DNA of 55,727 nt from Promethearchaeota archaeon (lineage in GTDB: Archaea > Asgardarchaeota > Lokiarchaeia > Sigyniarchaeales > SOKP01). Under the pieces are notes generated by a model. The model was not told where the DNA came from and searched no databases. It saw only the letters and a list, made by a program, of their open reading frames with translations. The stretch covers positions 1 to 55,727 of the forward strand of contig JAHLWH010000212.1 in the NCBI GenBank assembly GCA_019058015.1. Reading direction: 5' to 3'. Shown piece after piece: positions 35,990-45,603 of the stretch (the first letter of the stretch is position 1; each line of letters begins with the position of its first letter). The position numbers and the translations under genes are program-made.

Positions 35990-36363
35990 ACCAAATAATT
36001 AATGATTTTTCATTTTCATTTACAAATAAAGAGATATTAGGGATATTATTATTCGGATCTTATATATATAATTGGGAGACAAATAGAAGTGATATCGATA
36101 TTTGTATTGTTGCTCCAAATAAAGAAAATTACGAACTATTATCAGTATTCTTAAGAAATATAGACGTTGTTTCGAAAAAATATGACATTCGATTTTTCTC
36201 TGAATTACCATTATATATTAAAATTCAAGTTATCAAAGATGGAATTTTAATTTATTCACCAGACAAATTAGATTTATATGAATATTTTTATTTCTATCGT
36301 AAATTATGGGCAGATCAAAAACACCGACAAGAAATATCTAAAGAAGAATTATTATTGATGTAA
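35968..36363 (+). CDS. mntA: MntA-family nucleotidyltransferase antitoxin
   Basis: 131 residues. Minimal nucleotidyltransferase with the GSX10DXD motif (GSYIYNWETNRSDIDI, about 30-45). It should AMPylate the HepT partner on tyrosine, as known for MntA. Starts at TTG 35968 inside hepT. The motif is intact, so the module is probably active. Confidence 0.9.
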   Translation: MVSKELLNQIINDFSFSFTNKEILGILLFGSYIYNWETNRSDIDICIVAPNKENYELLSVFLRNIDVVSKKYDIRFFSELPLYIKIQVIKDGILIYSPDKLDLYEYFYFYRKLWADQKHRQEISKEELLLM

Positions 36364-36374
36364 TTAACCGATAA

Positions 36375-36908
36375 TTAACCCCATTTTCTTTTTAATTCTT
36401 TACCTGTAACTTTTCTTACAAGATCAACAGCTTTAACAACGTATTTATAGCAAGTCTTTCCCCAAATATCATTATCTAAATATTTTTGGAGTCCGGAAGG
36501 ATCACTAAAATCTATTCCACAAAGATCTTCGCAAATTACAGAGCCAAACTCTTTCTCAAAGTAATGAACGAATTTAGCCGTTCTTAAATATATTCTTGGT
36601 TTAGCTCCAAATTTTAACTCTTGTTGCCCTCCCATTATTATTCCGATTGCAGCACAACCACCACAGATGGCTCCACAAGGCCCTTTCCACCCATGCATGC
36701 TCTTAAAACCCCCAAAACCTCCAGCAAGAGGAATTGCCAGATTATTAAAAAAAACACTTTCTAATCCTAATACATCCAAAATACTTATAAAAGTCCAAGC
36801 AGAACAGTTTTTATTTTGCTCCCCTTTTGGTAATAGTTTATTTAATTCTTCTATTTTTTCATCAAAACATTTATCTAAGTCAACTTGATCTGAATTTTTT
36901 GCAATCAT
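36375..36908 (-). CDS. C_GCAxxG_C_C-family putative redox protein
   Basis: 177 residues. The family cysteine pattern is visible: GPCGAICGGCAAIGIIMGG (about 68-86), then CEDLCG and a late CYKY. Such proteins are thought to bind metal or take part in thiol redox reactions; no activity is proven. Soluble, no signal. Convergent with mntA. Confidence 0.85.
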   Translation of the reverse strand: MIAKNSDQVDLDKCFDEKIEELNKLLPKGEQNKNCSAWTFISILDVLGLESVFFNNLAIPLAGGFGGFKSMHGWKGPCGAICGGCAAIGIIMGGQQELKFGAKPRIYLRTAKFVHYFEKEFGSVICEDLCGIDFSDPSGLQKYLDNDIWGKTCYKYVVKAVDLVRKVTGKELKRKWG

Positions 36909-37027
36909 AATAATTATTATTCAATTTAATTCTATAAAAAATTGAAGAAAAGTAGTAAAATTAAAAGTAAAGTTATTTCTATTTAGATTAAAATATTCTG
37001 TATAAATAAAAAATTTATAGATTTATT

Positions 37028-38068
37028 ATGAAAGTTGCAAAATATTATAATAATGATGATGTTAGATTAGAAGAAATGCCTAAACCTCAGATCAATTATG
37101 GAGAACTATTAATAAAAGTAAAAAAATCTGGAATTTGCGGGAGTGATATTTTGGAATATTATCGTTTTACTAAAATGAAAAAATTAGGAGTAGATAGTCT
37201 CGTTCTAGGTCATGAGATGACGGGTGATATTGTTAAAATAGGTGAAGGTGTTTCGGATTATAAATTAGGGGATCGAGTTTTTGTGTCCCATCACGTACCG
37301 GATTTCGTTTGCCATTACTGTCAACTTGGGCATCATACCGCTTGTCATTTATTACATAATACTAATTATGATCCTGGGGGTTTTGCAGAATATATTAGAA
37401 TTCCAAATATCAATTTAAAAAAAAAAGGGGTTTATGTTTTATCAGAGAATATGACGTATGATGAGGGAGTTTTTATTGAGCCATTAGGATGCGTATGTCG
37501 AGCTCAGCGTTTAGCAAATATTAAAAAAAGGCAAACGCTCTTAATTTTAGGTTGTGGAGTCTCTGGACTATTGCATCTTAAGTTAGCAAAGGCAAAAGGT
37601 GTTGAAAAAATAATTACAACTGATATTAGTGAATATCGATTAAAAAAGGCAAAAAAATTTGGAGCAGAAGTAGTTCTTCATGCAAGTAAAAATATACTCG
37701 CAGAGGTAAAAAAATTTAACGAAAACAGGCCTCCTGATTGTATAATTGTATGTACAGGTGCATTATCTGCTGCAAAACAGGCAATAGAATGTGCAGGTCC
37801 TGGAACGGTTATTATTTATTTTGCAGTCCCAAAACCCGGTATAAATATAGAAATCCCCATAAATGATTACTGGAGGAATGAGGTTGTTATCATGACTTCT
37901 TATGGCGCTGCTCCTGAAGATCTTGATGAAGCATTTGAATGGATTAAATCTAAAAAAATAAAGGTAGTAGATTTAATTTCCCACCGATTTCCACTAAGTA
38001 GAGCTGGAGATGCTTTTAAAGTAGTCTGTGAAGCGAATGAATCTTTAAAGGTCATTTTCGAACCGTAA
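37028..38068 (+). CDS. Zinc-dependent medium-chain alcohol/polyol dehydrogenase
   Basis: 346 residues. Catalytic zinc site: GICGSD, LGHEMTG. Rossmann motif GCGVSGLLHL. The structural-zinc loop is altered: the usual four cysteines appear as VPDFVCHYCQLGHHTAC, with the first cysteine missing. It resembles sorbitol/threonine dehydrogenase-type enzymes. The nearby sugar genes suggest a sugar alcohol or sugar-acid substrate. NAD(P) preference is not assigned. Confidence 0.85.
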   Translation: MKVAKYYNNDDVRLEEMPKPQINYGELLIKVKKSGICGSDILEYYRFTKMKKLGVDSLVLGHEMTGDIVKIGEGVSDYKLGDRVFVSHHVPDFVCHYCQLGHHTACHLLHNTNYDPGGFAEYIRIPNINLKKKGVYVLSENMTYDEGVFIEPLGCVCRAQRLANIKKRQTLLILGCGVSGLLHLKLAKAKGVEKIITTDISEYRLKKAKKFGAEVVLHASKNILAEVKKFNENRPPDCIIVCTGALSAAKQAIECAGPGTVIIYFAVPKPGINIEIPINDYWRNEVVIMTSYGAAPEDLDEAFEWIKSKKIKVVDLISHRFPLSRAGDAFKVVCEANESLKVIFEP

Positions 38069-38182
38069 CAATGTCAATAATAATTAAACTTAAATATTTG
38101 TAAATTTTGTAACTTTTAATATGAATTGAATATTATTTTTATGATAAATCTAATTTTTTTTAAAAATTAACTAGTGAAATTA

Positions 38183-39157
38183 ATGAATATTCTTCTTACA
38201 GGAGCTTTTGGAAATGTTGGATTAAGCACTTTAAAGGAATTAACTAAAAAAAATTATAACATTAGAATTTTTGATATTGAGAATTCTAAAAATAAAAAGA
38301 TAGCAAAAGATTATGAAGGAAAGGTTGAAATAATTTGGGGGGATATACGGAATAGTGAGGATGTTAATAAAGCCGTCTCAGGAATAGATATCGTTTTACA
38401 TGTTGCTGCCATAATTCCTCCGCTTGCTGATGCACAACCAAAATTCGCCGAAGAAGTTAATGTTGGAGGGACCTCAAATATTATTAAGGCAATGGAAATG
38501 CAACCCCAAAAACCTCGATTAGTTTATACATCTTCAATAGCAATTTATGGAGATCGCCGTAAATCTCCTTTAATTAGGACTAGCGACCCTCTTAATCCCA
38601 CAATTGATGATGAATATGCCAAACAAAAACTAAAATGTGAAGATCTCATTAGATCTTCTAGTTTAAAATGGGTTATTTTACGCTTAACTTATATTGTCTC
38701 CCCTAATAAACTTCAAATGGACCCCATAATGTTTGATATGCCAATAGACACATGTATTGAGATTTGTGATACTAAAGATGTTGGACTTGCTCTTGCAAAT
38801 ACGGGGGAAAATAATGAAATTTGGGGTGAAACATTGAATATCGCCGGAGGACAAAAATGTCGGATCATCTATAGGGATTATCTTAATAGAATGTTTAAAT
38901 TATTTGGTCTTGGAACCAATTTTTTACCTTCCGAGGCCTTTAGTGAAGATGATTTTCACTGTGGATTTATGGATACAGAAAAAAGTCAAAATTTACTTCA
39001 ATATCAGAGATACACTCTTGATGATTATTTTAAAGAAGTCAAGAAAAAAGTTAAAGTCTCAAGATTTTTCAATAAAATTTTTCCCCTGATTATTCGGCCA
39101 ATTGCTAAAAAACATATACTTAGACAATCATCTTATTATGAAAGTAAAAATGAATAA
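38183..39157 (+). CDS. NAD(P)-dependent sugar epimerase/dehydratase (extended SDR)
   Basis: About 324 residues. Rossmann start TGAFGNVG (5-12), TSSIAIYGD, and the catalytic tyrosine-lysine pair as DEYAKQKLKCE (YxxxK). The C-terminal substrate domain is present. Start: GTG 38174 lies within GTGA, five bases before ATG 38183, so ATG is used. It is probably part of the sugar-modification set here. Confidence 0.85.
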   Translation: MNILLTGAFGNVGLSTLKELTKKNYNIRIFDIENSKNKKIAKDYEGKVEIIWGDIRNSEDVNKAVSGIDIVLHVAAIIPPLADAQPKFAEEVNVGGTSNIIKAMEMQPQKPRLVYTSSIAIYGDRRKSPLIRTSDPLNPTIDDEYAKQKLKCEDLIRSSSLKWVILRLTYIVSPNKLQMDPIMFDMPIDTCIEICDTKDVGLALANTGENNEIWGETLNIAGGQKCRIIYRDYLNRMFKLFGLGTNFLPSEAFSEDDFHCGFMDTEKSQNLLQYQRYTLDDYFKEVKKKVKVSRFFNKIFPLIIRPIAKKHILRQSSYYESKNE

Positions 39158-39209
39158 TCCCGTAAAATATAAATAAATGTGGAAAAAAAAATTAAGAAAA
39201 TTTTTTAAT

Positions 39210-39980
39210 TTACCCATTTTGGTAAATTTCAAATGCATCATCTACACTAGCGTTATTATGAACAATTTCTCTTACTGCTTTAATCATTCCAACAGGTTTA
39301 TCAGATTGAAAAATGTTCCTTCCCATGTCTACGCCAACTGCCCCTTTATCTATAGCATTTTTGGCCATTTGTAAAGCATCTCTCTCAGGAATTTTACGTC
39401 CGCCTGCAATAACAACTGGTGCCGGGCATATACTAGTAACTTCTTCAAAATCTTCGCAATAATAAGTCTTAACGAAAGTTGCACCCATTTCAGCTGCCAT
39501 TCGAGATGCCATACCCAAATATCTTGCATCTCTTACCATTTCTCTACCAACGGCAGTAACTGCTAAAACTGGGATGCCATATGTTTGACCCCAATTTACT
39601 AACTTCGAAAGATTCATAATTGATTGTTTCTCATATTCACCACCGATAAAAATCGAGCACGTGATAGCAGATACATTCAATCTAATCGCATCATCTATTG
39701 TAACATTGATCTCTTCATTTGAGAGTTCTTTAAGCATACTCGCACCGGCTGAAACTCTCAGAACTATTGGTTTATCAACTTCTGCAGGAACACAATTTCG
39801 AAGCATTCCACGTGTTAACATTAAAGCATCAGCATATTCAAAAAGAACATTTAAATCTTCAAAGCGTTTCAAAGCACCCGGAACATTTCCAAAATAACCA
39901 TGATCAACAGCTAACATTACACAATGTCCAGATTTTGGATTAATTATCCGTGATAAGCGATTTTTCATTCCCCAATCCAT
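39210..39980 (-). CDS. lsrF: LsrF/DhnA-type class I aldolase
   Basis: 256 residues. Matches bacterial LsrF (3-hydroxy-5-phosphonooxypentane-2,4-dione thiolase) closely over its full length: DWGMKNRLSRI, VMLAVDHGYFG, LMLTRGMLRN, IKTYYCEDFEE-like Schiff-base strand, VIAGGRK and GVDMGRNIFQS. LsrF processes phosphorylated autoinducer-2, but archaeal relatives can be fructose-bisphosphate or ADTH-type aldolases. No lsrK or lsrG was seen nearby. GTGA lies six bases before the ATG. Confidence 0.85.
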   Translation of the reverse strand: MDWGMKNRLSRIINPKSGHCVMLAVDHGYFGNVPGALKRFEDLNVLFEYADALMLTRGMLRNCVPAEVDKPIVLRVSAGASMLKELSNEEINVTIDDAIRLNVSAITCSIFIGGEYEKQSIMNLSKLVNWGQTYGIPVLAVTAVGREMVRDARYLGMASRMAAEMGATFVKTYYCEDFEEVTSICPAPVVIAGGRKIPERDALQMAKNAIDKGAVGVDMGRNIFQSDKPVGMIKAVREIVHNNASVDDAFEIYQNG

Positions 39981-40197
39981 AGTAATTCACTTACTTTTAT
40001 TATTTTTTTTTGTTTGATTATAATTTTTTAACGTTAATTTAAAATTCCTTATATCTAATACTTCTTAATAGATTAAATTTTTATTAACTTTTTTGATTTT
40101 TTTTAAAGACTTAAGGATACTAACTAATAAACTCATTATTAACTATATTTACTTTTATAACTAGATCTAAATTCGATTTAATTTATTACTTTGCAAG

Positions 40198-40238
40198 AAA
40201 AAAAGGTGGCTTCTCCTTATTAGGAGAAGCCGTTCTCC
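40198..40238 (-). terminator. Strong hairpin with T7 run, alternative pairing
   Basis: A perfect 9-bp stem (40208-40216 with 40223-40231, loop TTATTA) reads on the minus strand into ACC and seven T, like an intrinsic terminator for the small gene at 40288-40482. A third arm, TTCTCC at 40233-40238, can pair with GGAGAA (40223-40228) instead, giving two mutually exclusive hairpins. It is one of two conspicuous GC-rich intergenic spots in this AT-rich window. Confidence 0.55.
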
Positions 40239-40287
40239 CCCCATTACCCTATGTGTTTTTTTTTTAAAAATTTTATTTCAAAGTGCT

Positions 40288-40482
40288 TTATAACTTTTTA
40301 ATCCTATTTGCTTTATTTCTTAATCTTTGTAATCGAGCAAAATCAATCTCAGTAAAAATATCTTTTACTCTAAATTTTTCAAGATAAAAATTATCTTGTT
40401 GCATTTTGCTTAATTCTTTAAACGGAGTATTTATATGTAAATCTTTTTTTAAATATATCAAATTATTTGATAATACTTTCAT
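40288..40482 (-). CDS. Small basic hypothetical protein
   Basis: 64 residues, not recognised: helical, lysine- and arginine-rich C-terminus (FARLQRLRNKANRIKKL). The start is ATG 40482, with GTGA five bases upstream (the in-frame GTG at 40491). A hairpin terminator follows its stop. It may bind nucleic acid. Length and start signal support a real gene. Confidence 0.55.
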   Translation of the reverse strand: MKVLSNNLIYLKKDLHINTPFKELSKMQQDNFYLEKFRVKDIFTEIDFARLQRLRNKANRIKKL

Positions 40483-40698
40483 TATTTTCACTTTTTGAGT
40501 TCTTTTTTTGTCTCGAACTTTTTTTTTTACCTAAAAAAAAAAATATTAAGTACTAAAATATTTTTTTTTACATATTTAAACCTTTTGTTATAAGACTTTT
40601 TTCAAAATCTAAAAATATAAATATAAAACACTTAGTATTGAATCTTTTTTTACAACAAAAGTATTAAATTAGGAATCAAGCTATAAATTTACTGGAAA

Positions 40699-41931
40699 TT
40701 ATAAAAAACCTATAGAAAATGAGAAAAATAAAAGAATTATTATTGTTAATGACAAATACAGTATTAAATTGATTATATTTTTTTTACTTCTTGTTTTTTG
40801 AAAGCGATAATAATATAATAATTTATTTAATATTGTAGCACATAATCCAAAAACAATCATATTAATAGCCAAGTTAATTTCAACTAATCCTGAAATATAT
40901 GCTGTAGATGTAAATAATGAACTTGCACCACCAGATAATAATCCAATCATAATTGCAATTGGTAGATACAACTGATATGGAATATGAATATTTTTAAATA
41001 TAATCGTTAAGAACACCGCAAATAAATAGGTTGAAGAAAAAATTAAAGCAGATTTTAAAGAAAGAGGATTCTTCACTTTTTGAAGAATATATTTTTTCTC
41101 TTTTTTCCTTAAAATTAAAATATTAATAATTATACCTAGTATGGTTGTTAATATTAATGGGTAAAATAGTCTAACGGTTAATTCAGATGAGATTAGAATT
41201 ATTACTAAAAGGATTCTAATGATCATAGTTTGCAGTAATAATGAAACAGTTGCAGGATGAGCGTCAATTTCAGCTAATTCTTTAGTTGTAGCTTCACTAT
41301 GAGCAAAGCCGCCTAATATCGATAATATATATAAACTCTTTTCCGACGAGGATTTAAGGAGAAAATATGAGAAATATTTAATCGCTAAAATGGTTAGAAA
41401 AACATATACTATAGCAACAAATTGAATATTATATATTATTAAATCTTGAGGGAAAAGAATAAGCGTTAATATCATAATTGCTAAAAATTCAACAGTTCCT
41501 GTCCATTCAATATCCTTTAACTTTTGTATTTTATAGAATTGCTTTTTAGTAGAAAGGATTATTAAAAATATAACTGAAATGGTTATAGCAAGAAAAGAAT
41601 TATAATAACTCATGATTCCAATGACCATTGCCAAAAGCATAGATAATGTTGTTGTATATCCCGGGTCATCAGTTCTAAATAATCGATAAGAAGTACCAAT
41701 TAATAAAAATACAATCATTCCTCCAAAAATAATAATAAGAATATATAAACCTAGATCTTGCAAAAATTTATCATATAGAATAATAATTGTAGTAGATATT
41801 ATTGAAAAAAATATATGATCTCTAGCACCATATTGTGCAGATACTCTTGTTCGTTCAATTCCAATAATAAAACCACAGAATAAAGAAACAAATATTGGTA
41901 TTAAAAATTCAATATAATTTTGATCCATCAT
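40699..41931 (-). CDS. MgtC/DUF4010-family membrane protein
   Basis: 410 residues, about 12 membrane helices. The N-terminal MgtC-like domain includes GFIIGIERTRVSAQYGARDH. The C-terminal DUF4010-like domain includes ILGGFAHSEATTKELAE. Function of this two-domain type is not established; magnesium or osmotic roles are suggested for MgtC relatives. Monocistronic as far as visible. Confidence 0.85.
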   Translation of the reverse strand: MMDQNYIEFLIPIFVSLFCGFIIGIERTRVSAQYGARDHIFFSIISTTIIILYDKFLQDLGLYILIIIFGGMIVFLLIGTSYRLFRTDDPGYTTTLSMLLAMVIGIMSYYNSFLAITISVIFLIILSTKKQFYKIQKLKDIEWTGTVEFLAIMILTLILFPQDLIIYNIQFVAIVYVFLTILAIKYFSYFLLKSSSEKSLYILSILGGFAHSEATTKELAEIDAHPATVSLLLQTMIIRILLVIILISSELTVRLFYPLILTTILGIIINILILRKKEKKYILQKVKNPLSLKSALIFSSTYLFAVFLTIIFKNIHIPYQLYLPIAIMIGLLSGGASSLFTSTAYISGLVEINLAINMIVFGLCATILNKLLYYYRFQKTRSKKNIINLILYLSLTIIILLFFSFSIGFL

Positions 41932-41981
41932 TGGTTATAACAAAAAATATTGAGCGAATCAATTTATATTTATTTAGAAAT

Positions 41982-42776
41982 CTAATTCTCTTTCTTTATT
42001 AGAATTATTGCATTTTCTGGACATTTTGAAACGCATAAACCACATCCAAAACATTTAATTTCTTCAAAAAAAAATCCATTTCCTTCAATTTTTCTAGCTC
42101 CAAAATAACACCATTGCTCACAATTTCCACAACTCTTACATTTTGATAAGTCTGTTTTTGCTATGAAATCAGATTTTATCATTTGAGGTGAACCACTTTT
42201 TATAAATTTACTCAATATTACGCAACAACAAGGGCAACAGTTGCACACAATGTAGTAAAAATTCGGATTTGGAAAATATATTAACTGATGAACTAAACCT
42301 CGTTGATCACAATCTTCTAATAATTCAAATATTTCTTGTTTTGAAACTCGTTTAAAATTCTCTGATTTGTAAGGTATTTCGTATAAAGATTGTCCAAAGC
42401 CTATATGTATGCAAGTTCTAATTGGATTATCACAATTTTTGTAGGTTAATCTGCAATAACAATACCCAATACCTACTACATTTGACCTGGATATTAGTTT
42501 GAAAATTTCTTGGGATGGAAGAAATTTTGTTTCTGGATGAAAATTTACATTTAAAGGAATAACATGTCCACCCCATCTTTTTTTAAGGATGTAAGTATCA
42601 ACCACTTCAAGTATGTGCATCTTAGTAAATCTTTCCGTTAATCTAAATAACTCCAACATTGGTACTTCAATTATACCTAGCAAGAAAGAAAATATTCTAC
42701 CAAGATGAGGAATTATTTTTAATAATTTATCAATTTTAGTCTGAAATAAATATTTTTTCCGTTTAATTGGTGGCAT
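41982..42776 (-). CDS. 4Fe-4S ferredoxin-type protein
   Basis: 264 residues. N-terminal and middle cysteines are plentiful (GYCYCRLTYKNC, CNCCPCCC). The C-terminal dicluster ferredoxin domain is CKSCGNCEQWC and CFGCGLCVSKCP (about 213-250). Soluble. Likely an electron carrier or reductase component, but no specific partner is adjacent. Confidence 0.85.
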   Translation of the reverse strand: MPPIKRKKYLFQTKIDKLLKIIPHLGRIFSFLLGIIEVPMLELFRLTERFTKMHILEVVDTYILKKRWGGHVIPLNVNFHPETKFLPSQEIFKLISRSNVVGIGYCYCRLTYKNCDNPIRTCIHIGFGQSLYEIPYKSENFKRVSKQEIFELLEDCDQRGLVHQLIYFPNPNFYYIVCNCCPCCCVILSKFIKSGSPQMIKSDFIAKTDLSKCKSCGNCEQWCYFGARKIEGNGFFFEEIKCFGCGLCVSKCPENAIILIKKEN

Positions 42777-42870
42777 TATATTATAATTTGGAATAATTGA
42801 ATAAATACAATAAATTTAATTAAATGGAAATTAACTTAGATTAACTTTGTAAAAAGCAGGAATATAAATT

Positions 42871-43383
42871 TTATTTTTTAAGATTTTGTTTAAATATCTC
42901 AACTGTTTTTGATATTTCATTAATCCGAAGTGAAAATTCCTTTGGATGCATGCTCTTTAATTTTTCAAAATCCGAAATAATCTGATTTAATTCATCAATC
43001 CATAAATTCATAAGTAATTCCTGTTCCTTACCTTTAACAGCCATGTCTATCTCGGCACTTATCATCGATTTTAACCTTTCCAATAGGTGTTTTTCATTTA
43101 TTGCCAAGGAAATTTTCATTGTATCATATTCACTTTCAATTTCTTGTAATTTTGCTGTCATATTTTTTTTATCAATTAAATATTGCTCAGAAAATTCTTT
43201 AAATTTACTATTGATTACTTCTTCTTGAGTTTTTATTTGCTCTCGAATATAACTGATATCATTTTTTATAGTTTTTATCTCTCCATCAAAAAATTTTACC
43301 TAATTCTCAATATTAGTAAGTTGTTCATCTAATTCTTCAATCTCATCCATTGTAATTTCATTTGTGCTTTCTATCTGCTCCAT
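42871..43383 (-). pseudogene. Coiled-coil protein interrupted by one amber codon
   Basis: From ATG 43381-43383 a 170-codon frame runs to 42871, broken only by TAG at 43300-43302 (codon 28). Both sides have the same composition and heptad-like coiled coil (DEIEELDEQLTNIEN before; KTIKNDISYIREQIKTQEE after). The part after the stop has an internal ATG at 43159-43161 that gives 96 residues. It may be a nonsense mutant, a consensus error, or a readthrough gene. It follows the GTPase/coiled-coil gene by 26 bases. Confidence 0.65.
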
Positions 43384-43409
43384 TTTATCTTTTTTTTCTT
43401 TAGGAATCT

Positions 43410-44413
43410 TTATTCGCCTCCAGTTTCTTTAAATTCTTCCTTTACTTCTTTCACATTTTGTTCACTTTTTTCTAAACTTAATATGGAATCTAAGTTAAAT
43501 TCAAAATCTTTTTTAATATCATTTAATTGTTTCATTGTTTTGTCAATTGTATCAATAAGTGAATCTATTGGAGTTGTTTTTAAATTTAAAATTACATCTT
43601 TTATTATGGTTAATTTATTATCAAATGAATCTATAATTTGATCTTTTATTTTATTAAATTCTTCAATTTTTTTCTTATATCTTACATAATCAATTAATTC
43701 AGTTCCAGAATCTAAATTAGGGACAGAAGATGAAATTTCTTTTTTAGTTAATTGAGGTACTGATTTACTTGAAATCATAATTGAGTCTACCTTATCTAAA
43801 TTTACAAATAAATCTTTTAGCTGATCTTCAGTTTTGTTAATTAAGTTCAAGAATTCATTTGATATTCCATGAAATTTTTTAGATGTAAGTCCTTTCTCCC
43901 ATTCCTTTAAAAAGCTAAATATGATTAAATTAAATGCTTCAGATAGATTTTCTTGAGTTTTAGCAGAAGCTAGAATTAATGGAATATTTTTTATGGTATA
44001 ATAATTTGCAATATTCTCTAGTTCTCCTTAGTTGAAATTAAATCTAATTTATTTCCAATTACAAATGCAATACATACATCTGTATATTTTGATAAATTTG
44101 CTAAATAATCAATTTCTAATCCAGGTAATGTTTCTTTTGGTTGACTTAAATCAAACACTAAAAAAGCAGTATCCACATTAGTAAAAAATACTGGGTTCAA
44201 AGGATTAAAGGATTTTTGACCACCAATATCCCATATATTAACCTTAATTGCAATATTCTTTAACATAAATTCCTTCCTTGCAATACTGCTTCCAATTGTT
44301 GGAATATACATTCTTGGAATCTCTTGATCTAAAAATGATTTGACTATTGAAGTTTTTCCAACACTTCCAACACCTAAAATTACTAATCTTATGTTAATTT
44401 CATCAACTAGCAT
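43410..44413 (-). pseudogene. Arf-like small GTPase with C-terminal coiled coil, frameshifted
   Basis: From ATG 44413: G1 GVGSVGKTS (14-22), Arf-style G3 WDIGGQKSF (61-69, catalytic Gln kept), G4 GNKLDL. The frame stops at 44018-44020. Shifting by one base near 44023-44026 restores the reading: the G5 box appears as LILASAKTQENLSEAF, and the protein runs on for about 150 more residues of coiled coil to 43410. The total is one base short of 335 codons, so a single lost base explains everything. The fused form would be a GTPase with a built-in coiled-coil effector arm. Confidence 0.8.
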
Positions 44414-44613
44414 AAAATTCTCTCAAATTCTTACTCTATATTTGATTTTCAATTATAATTGTAATACTTAACAAAGGTATGAATGTTTTTCCTTATAAAT
44501 TTGCCTTCATATTTTTTAATATAATCAGATGAATAAGTAATAATGGCTCATATTTTAAATTCAAGAAAATTTTATTAAAAGTAGTTTATGTTTATAATAA
44601 ATTAAAGTAATGA

Positions 44614-45060
44614 ATGGTTAATAATTTGAAAGAATTATATGAAGTTGGAATAATACTTCGTGGATTTACGCTTGTAAATTATATCATTAAAAACATCTCG
44701 GTAAAAACAAAAAAGGAAGTTCATAAGGACCTTAGATCATCATTTATTTCTGCTATAACACAATTTGTAGAAAAAGCATTTCAAGGCTCTGCTTTAGAAT
44801 ATCTTGAATCAGGCGATATTCTTTTTATTTTTATTACTGAAACAATTCAAGCGGGAGATTTCAATACTGTAGAAAACATACTTGCATATGCAATTTGTGA
44901 TAAAAAGAAAAATATTGATAAACAAGTTGAAAAAGTCAAAGTTAAGTTGGATCTTATACTAAAACAATTTATACAGAGATATAATAATGAGAATTTTACT
45001 ATTATTGATAAATTCCAAGATTTTAAACCTGAGATTGAAAAATTTTTTACTAAAAAATAA
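44614..45060 (+). CDS. Longin/roadblock-like hypothetical protein
   Basis: 148 residues. Predicted mixed alpha/beta with GIILRGFTLVNYIIKN opening, a central helix-strand hairpin (FISAITQFVEKAF, then GDILFIFI) and long C-terminal helices. This order fits longin or roadblock folds, which partner small GTPases in Asgard archaea and eukaryotes, but there is no diagnostic motif. It is divergent from the Arf-like GTPase locus, which supports a GTPase-linked role. Confidence 0.6.
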   Translation: MVNNLKELYEVGIILRGFTLVNYIIKNISVKTKKEVHKDLRSSFISAITQFVEKAFQGSALEYLESGDILFIFITETIQAGDFNTVENILAYAICDKKKNIDKQVEKVKVKLDLILKQFIQRYNNENFTIIDKFQDFKPEIEKFFTKK

Positions 45061-45398
45061 CATGCGTTTTAAAAAAGTTATTAACAACTCAATTTACTAA
45101 GATCTTTTCATAATAATTGGGTAGAAGCACAGAATTATTAAATACATAATTTTACTGTATTCTAAATTTCTTTATAAGAATTATTTAATAAACAAGAATA
45201 ATTTTTTTTTACAATTCCTTTTTCCTTTATTATAACAAAAAGTTTAAATATGTGACTCAATTATTAATTAGGTAAACAAATTTTAAAAAAAAAAAAATAA
45301 AAAGTAAAAAATTTTAAATAATCGGTAAAAAATTAAAATATCTTTCTGAAATTTTAAAAAATAAATAATTTCCATTCTAAAGGTTAATCAATAAATCC

Positions 45399-45420
45399 AG
45401 AGTGGCTCTATTGCCACTTT
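45399..45420 (+). terminator. Hairpin followed by pyrimidine run
   Basis: AGTGGC (45401-45406) pairs with GCCACT (45413-45418) over a TCTATT loop, extended by a G-T and an A-T pair, and is followed by TTTCTCTATT. It could terminate the plus-strand longin-like transcript or belong to the adjoining structured element. Confidence 0.4.
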
Positions 45421-45441
45421 TCTCTATTGGGAGGTGTAGGG

Positions 45442-45603
45442 ATGTATAAAAAAGAAAATATACTTGTATTGAAAATTATGGAATCCAATCATATCCCAAT
45501 CATATCTAATCACTTCAAGCTCATTTTAAATTCACGCGATGTTGGGGGGCTCCAGGGGGAGGTACTCAACCAAAATATAAAGATTCTATCACCGGATAGA
45601 TAA
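45442..45603 (+). CDS. Possible 53-residue protein with strong Shine-Dalgarno
   Basis: An ATG at 45442 is preceded at five bases by GGGAGGTG, the best ribosome-binding site in the region. The frame runs 53 codons to TAA 45601-45603. The product is not recognised; it ends SRDVGGLQGEVLNQNIKI plus a few residues. The G-rich codons near its end coincide with a possible RNA fold, so coding and non-coding readings compete. Confidence 0.35.
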   Translation: MYKKENILVLKIMESNHIPIISNHFKLILNSRDVGGLQGEVLNQNIKILSPDR

